Source: Martensiomyces pterosporus (Eukaryota > Kickxellomycota > Kickxellomycetes > Kickxellales > Kickxellaceae). From it: DNA of 10,081 nucleotides. Made by a program: the position numbers and the translations under genes. A model generated the notes under the pieces. That model was not told the DNA's origin and ran no database searches. It saw nothing but the letters and a program-made list of their open reading frames with translations. The stretch lies in NCBI GenBank assembly GCA_025201845.1, contig MU604080.1, positions 1 through 10,081 of the forward strand. Reading direction: 5' to 3'. Shown here piece by piece: positions 7,543 to 10,081 of the stretch (within the stretch, counting starts at the first letter, position 1; every line of letters begins with the position of its first letter).

Positions 7543-7854
7543 ATGACCAAGCCAAAGCCTATAGTCAAATACCTTGTTCCCGGCAGAAAAGAAGCCAAAG
7601 AAAGCACATTTGCGAGCACAGTCATCCAGTCGTACTTTAGGCGCGTGCAGCTAACGCTTTACCACCCATACGTCCAGCTTAACGACGGCACCATCGCGCT
7701 GCTGCTCGAGTCACACTGGTTCAAGAGAGACAAGGTTGAAGAGATATGCAGGCTGGGTACGGATTACGAGATATTTGAGATTTGTGACGAAGAAAGGTTT
7801 GCAAAGTTCTGCGAAGTGTACAACTGCGCTGTTGTTGAGAGGCGGAGGTTGTGA
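7543..7854 (+). CDS. Small protein of unknown function (103 aa), IQ-like helix
   Basis: I do not recognise this protein. It is mixed in composition and looks like a folded globular product rather than translated noise. Charged and hydrophobic residues alternate sensibly, and it has no long repeat, signal peptide or membrane segment. Residues about 25-35 (VIQSYFRRVQL) match the first half of a calmodulin-binding IQ motif (IQxxxR), without the later Gly/Arg. The C-terminal half is acidic-basic helical (KRDKVEEICRLG, EICDEERFAKFCEVYNC) and ends ERRRL. The frame is closed upstream at about 7510, so the start is either this ATG or a spliced one at 7349, which would give MVVYNMTKPKP. Codons lack the C/G-ending bias of RPL5, suggesting a weakly expressed gene. 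A CRE-like site lies upstream and ATAAAT near 7954 may aid 3' processing. It could also be the last exon of a longer gene. Confidence 0.55.
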   Translation: MTKPKPIVKYLVPGRKEAKESTFASTVIQSYFRRVQLTLYHPYVQLNDGTIALLLESHWFKRDKVEEICRLGTDYEIFEICDEERFAKFCEVYNCAVVERRRL

Positions 7855-8003
7855 ACAGCACAATGATGGCTAAACAGTACTTTTATGGTAGCCTCATGAT
7901 CAAACCTCATTAATAGCTCAATTGCTAGCAATGCTCATTCTGTGTGCTTCCACATAAATGCGGTATAAACATTTCAAAATGTGTCAAACCAGGTAGCGAT
8001 CCC

Positions 8004-8120
8004 ATGGCAGCATCGCATAGATACAAGTGCTACTATTCCCACAAAAAGCAACAGGACAAAGAAAGAGGGAAAGAGGGTATTGAGAGCAGGAGAAGCATAA
8101 GCGAGGTGTTGACAGGGTGA
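8004..8120 (+). other. Short open frame (38 aa) reaching into the inverted repeat
   Basis: An ATG in a fair context (CCCATGG) opens a 38-aa frame that runs into the right repeat arm and ends at TGA 8118-8120. The last 28 residues are identical to those encoded by the left arm. Before that the two peptides keep similar spacing (YKCYYSHKK here, CKCQYSHKK there). It is very basic and polar. The resemblance across the repeat edge is the only hint of coding; it may simply be a repeat. Confidence 0.2.
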
Positions 8121-8130
8121 AAAGAGAGAG
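8034..8130 (+). repeat. Right arm of the 97-bp perfect inverted repeat
   Basis: Exact reverse complement of 1-97. Beyond 8130 comes a TG-rich stretch that cannot be compared because the left arm is cut by the window edge. Inside 8034 the match falls abruptly to a gapped, weak resemblance. The two arms face each other across about 7.9 kb holding RPL5, the dehydrogenase and the small gene. Complete identity over noncoding-like sequence implies recent duplication, gene conversion or a multicopy element. Confidence 0.9.
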
Positions 8131-8306
8131 AGTGTGTGTATGTGAATATGCGTTGTAGTGTTTGGATGAAAGAAAAAAAAAAAGCCCACCAGCCCACCGC
8201 CCGTCCACCTCACAGCACTAGCGTTCCAACACACGCAAGCGATTCTTGCAGCACCGCCGCAGCAGTCTCTGCAGCTGCCCAGTCCGCGCTTGCTTGTTCC
8301 ACTGCC

Positions 8307-8350
8307 GGCTGCCCGCTGGCTGCCCGTTGTCTGCCCACTGCTTGCCACCG
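8307..8350 (+). repeat. Imperfect 11-bp tandem repeat, four units
   Basis: Units GGCTGCCCGCT, GGCTGCCCGTT, GTCTGCCCACT and GCTTGCCACCG follow one another with rising divergence. Eleven is not a multiple of three, which argues against a coding repeat. Confidence 0.65.
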
Positions 8351-8370
8351 CACAGGTCCGATCTGCTGCT

Positions 8371-8397
8371 CGCCGCCGCCGCCGCCGCCGCTGCCGC
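8371..8397 (+). repeat. CCG/GCC trinucleotide run
   Basis: Six or more GCC units with one GCT interruption. In one frame it would read as polyalanine, but no gene around it is supported. Confidence 0.85.
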
Positions 8398-8500
8398 ACA
8401 AGTCTGTGGTACCGGAAAACACGGGAGAAAGGCTGCCTCGTCGTTTCTTGAACCGTCGAACGCCTACTTGCTCAACTCGATTCGACATGGATCCGAGCCT

Positions 8501-8612
8501 ACCGACCGTCGTTCACCGACTGTCGTTCACAGGCCATCGTCCACCGACCGTCGTCCACCGACCGTCGTCCACCGACCGTCGTTCACAGGCCATCGTCCAC
8601 TGACCATCGTCC
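8501..8612 (+). repeat. 14-bp tandem array, eight units, with higher-order pattern
   Basis: Eight units of 14 bases lie end to end. Three main forms occur: ACCGACCGTCGTTC, ACCGACCGTCGTCC and ACAGGCCATCGTCC. The order shows a higher-order copy: units 2-3 and 6-7 are nearly the same 28-base block, differing at one base. The period is not a multiple of three, so each unit shifts the reading frame; a noncoding minisatellite is the simplest view. Confidence 0.9.
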
Positions 8613-8964
8613 GCGCAGGATCGTGGAGAGCGCATCGCACAGGAAGTGGTAAAAATGGAGAGAGAGAAAGGAACAAAAGACTACGAGACTAGACATGGAA
8701 ATAGGGATGGAAAGATGCTGACACGATGCTAGCAAGTCTTGCAGACGGATCAACACTGCACATCACAATCGCAATCACAGCCACAAGGGTTGGAAAGCAG
8801 CCCAGAGTGAAGAACATGAGAGCGATATCCAGAAGCACACTTCGCACACGCAAACATATCGAGACGCACAACCAGCGGTCCAGATGTCCAACACCAAGGC
8901 GCAACACGAAGAGCCGCATGCAGTGACGCTCTCTTGACCACGCGATCTTACAGCGACCGCTGCT

Positions 8965-9012
8965 GGATACTGCCGCTGCCGGATACTGCCACTGCCGGAT
9001 ACTGCCGCTGCC
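8965..9012 (+). repeat. 16-bp tandem repeat, three units
   Basis: GGATACTGCCGCTGCC is repeated three times, with a single G-to-A change in the middle unit. It is a short minisatellite in noncoding sequence. Confidence 0.9.
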
Positions 9013-9313
9013 GTCCAGCGAGCGTCGACACCAAGAAGCAACTGAGCGTTCTGCTCGTGCACACTTTTTTTCTATTCATGCCAAAACAGCTCACAGCAAG
9101 CAGCAACAGGCAAAAGCAAAGCACAAGAGACAGCACACTGACAAATCATGCAAGTAGCCTATACACACAATGCACTGCATATTGCACATGGCTCACAGTT
9201 CTACAGGTCCGCAGGTCGCAGCTGAAGGGCATGGAGTGTCGTGCATGGTTTGGCTGGATAGTTGACAGGCATGTCGCATGGTCTAGGCTGTTGTACGGAT
9301 GCACACACAGCGC

Positions 9314-9432
9314 TGGAAAGGGAGGAGCGGAAGAGAGGAGGAGCGGGGTCAAGGAGAGAGGCTGGCAGAGAGAAGGAAGAAGAGCAAGGAAGAAGAGCAA
9401 GGGTCAAAAGAAAGAGGGGGAACAGGAGGGCA
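9314..9432 (+). repeat. Polypurine tract with a 13-bp direct duplication
   Basis: Roughly 120 bases are overwhelmingly A and G on the + strand. Within it AAGGAAGAAGAGC occurs twice in direct succession (9373-9385 and 9386-9398). Long purine tracts can form triplex DNA; here only composition is seen. Confidence 0.75.
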
Positions 9433-10081
9433 TCTAGCGAGCAGCCGGAGACTGCATGTGTCGAGGCGGAGAAAGAAAAGGCAGAGGATGCGAGGCACAA
9501 AGAGCGCTGGCGGTAAGGCGATGTGGGGAGAGGTGGTTGCCGACGACTGCTGTGTCGAGAGGGTGCGCTGCAGCTGCTGGCGCCTGTTTCCGCTGCATCC
9601 AAAATGGCCCAAAGCACTCACACGACCAATCCTTCCTCCCCCCCCGCACACACACACCACAGCAATAGCCACGCTGGGAGGTGTCGTCTGGCAGATAGGA
9701 GAGGGGAGCACGAAGGCGAAGCAAGCGCTTGGGTCGTGGAGAGCAGGGGGATGGCTTGCCACCTATGCTGAAGGGAGCAGGCAGGCAGACATTTCGGAGA
9801 AAGAGAAAAGCACACCAGGCACACGTGGCAGAAGGAAGACCAAAGCAGACAGCACAGGGGGTAGAGTGAGTGTGGTTAGCAGCCGGTGCTGCCTGGGCAA
9901 GCATCGGCGTCCTTGGGCAGGCGGCGCGGCTGGGTTAGTAGAGCGCAGCTGCCAGTGCAAAGTCCGGAGCAAGGGCAGTTGGCAGGCGGTGCTTGGCACA
10001 GAGGGAACTAACGTGGGTGCATGTGCGTAAAAGCGTCGATGGTGGTTGCCTATGGGTGGAGCGGCATTGCTTGAGCCAGTC

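Larger units (their letters stand above)
8131..10081. other. Low-complexity region without a supported gene
   Basis: Almost 2 kb of tandem arrays, trinucleotide runs and strongly purine-skewed sequence. Open frames on both strands are products of skewed composition: proline/serine/arginine-rich on one strand, and leucine/cysteine/phenylalanine-rich on the other where CA- and GA-rich DNA is read in complement. None has a family motif. Confidence 0.6.

Noticed and set aside
8689..8919. A 76-codon - strand frame with a hydrophobic stretch (FTLGCFPTLVAVIAIV)
   Set aside because: It could be a membrane segment, but no family match, no splice context and no upstream exon support it. Sequence rich in CA on the other strand readily gives such peptides.
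8948..9136. A 62-codon - strand frame starting like a signal peptide (MLSLVLCFCLLLLAVSCFG)
   Set aside because: The rest is encoded by the 16-bp tandem array and ends soon after; the hydrophobic start can come from CA/GA-rich complement.
9299..10030. A 243-codon + strand frame rich in Arg, Lys, Glu and Gly
   Set aside because: The polypurine tract explains both the composition and the absence of stops; no domain is visible.
1..10081. tRNA, 5S rRNA, spliceosomal RNA and CRISPR signatures
   Set aside because: I looked for T-loop/B-box motifs, conserved 5S and U6 segments and regularly spaced repeats. Only imperfect fragments (such as TTCAAG near 8450 on the - strand) were found, without the stems needed. 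The tandem arrays have no spacers.

Overview
The window looks like nuclear DNA from a fungus. The two recognisable genes are a spliced eukaryotic ribosomal protein gene and an NADP-type glutamate dehydrogenase gene. Both have very strong C/G-ending codon bias, introns have GTACGT/GTAAGT donors, and the spacers are full of microsatellites and homopolymer runs. The dehydrogenase reads more like the bacterial-style subtype than the familiar ascomycete enzyme, so an early-diverging fungal lineage is possible. That placement is inference.

Layout. Positions 1-97 hold one arm of a perfect 97-bp inverted repeat whose other arm is at 8034-8130. RPL5 (ribosomal protein uL18) runs on the + strand from 312 to 1657 in three exons. 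The first exon appears to contribute only the ATG. The second intron carries a convincing box C/D snoRNA whose guide is complementary to 14 nt of conserved 25S/28S rRNA. NADP-glutamate dehydrogenase (2274-3620, - strand, intronless) is convergent with RPL5 across a ~0.6 kb spacer containing a T19 tract. Upstream of it is a TATA box and about 3.4 kb in which I see no protein gene. That stretch does hold a TATA box, a cluster of palindromes and a hairpin followed by T14 (5914-6148), which could mark a small RNA gene. A perfect CRE-like site (7264-7271) precedes a small unrecognised gene at 7543-7854 (103 aa), probably with an upstream intron. From 8131 to the end the sequence is low-complexity: a 14-bp x 8 tandem array, 11-bp and 16-bp arrays, a CCG run and a polypurine tract, with no supportable gene.

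The genes do not form a pathway. RPL5 with its intronic snoRNA is a coherent unit: ribosomal protein and rRNA-modification guide from one transcript. The dehydrogenase serves ammonium assimilation. The points most worth follow-up are the snoRNA and its unusual predicted target, the identical distant inverted repeat with a shared short reading frame, and the possible small-RNA unit near 6 kb.
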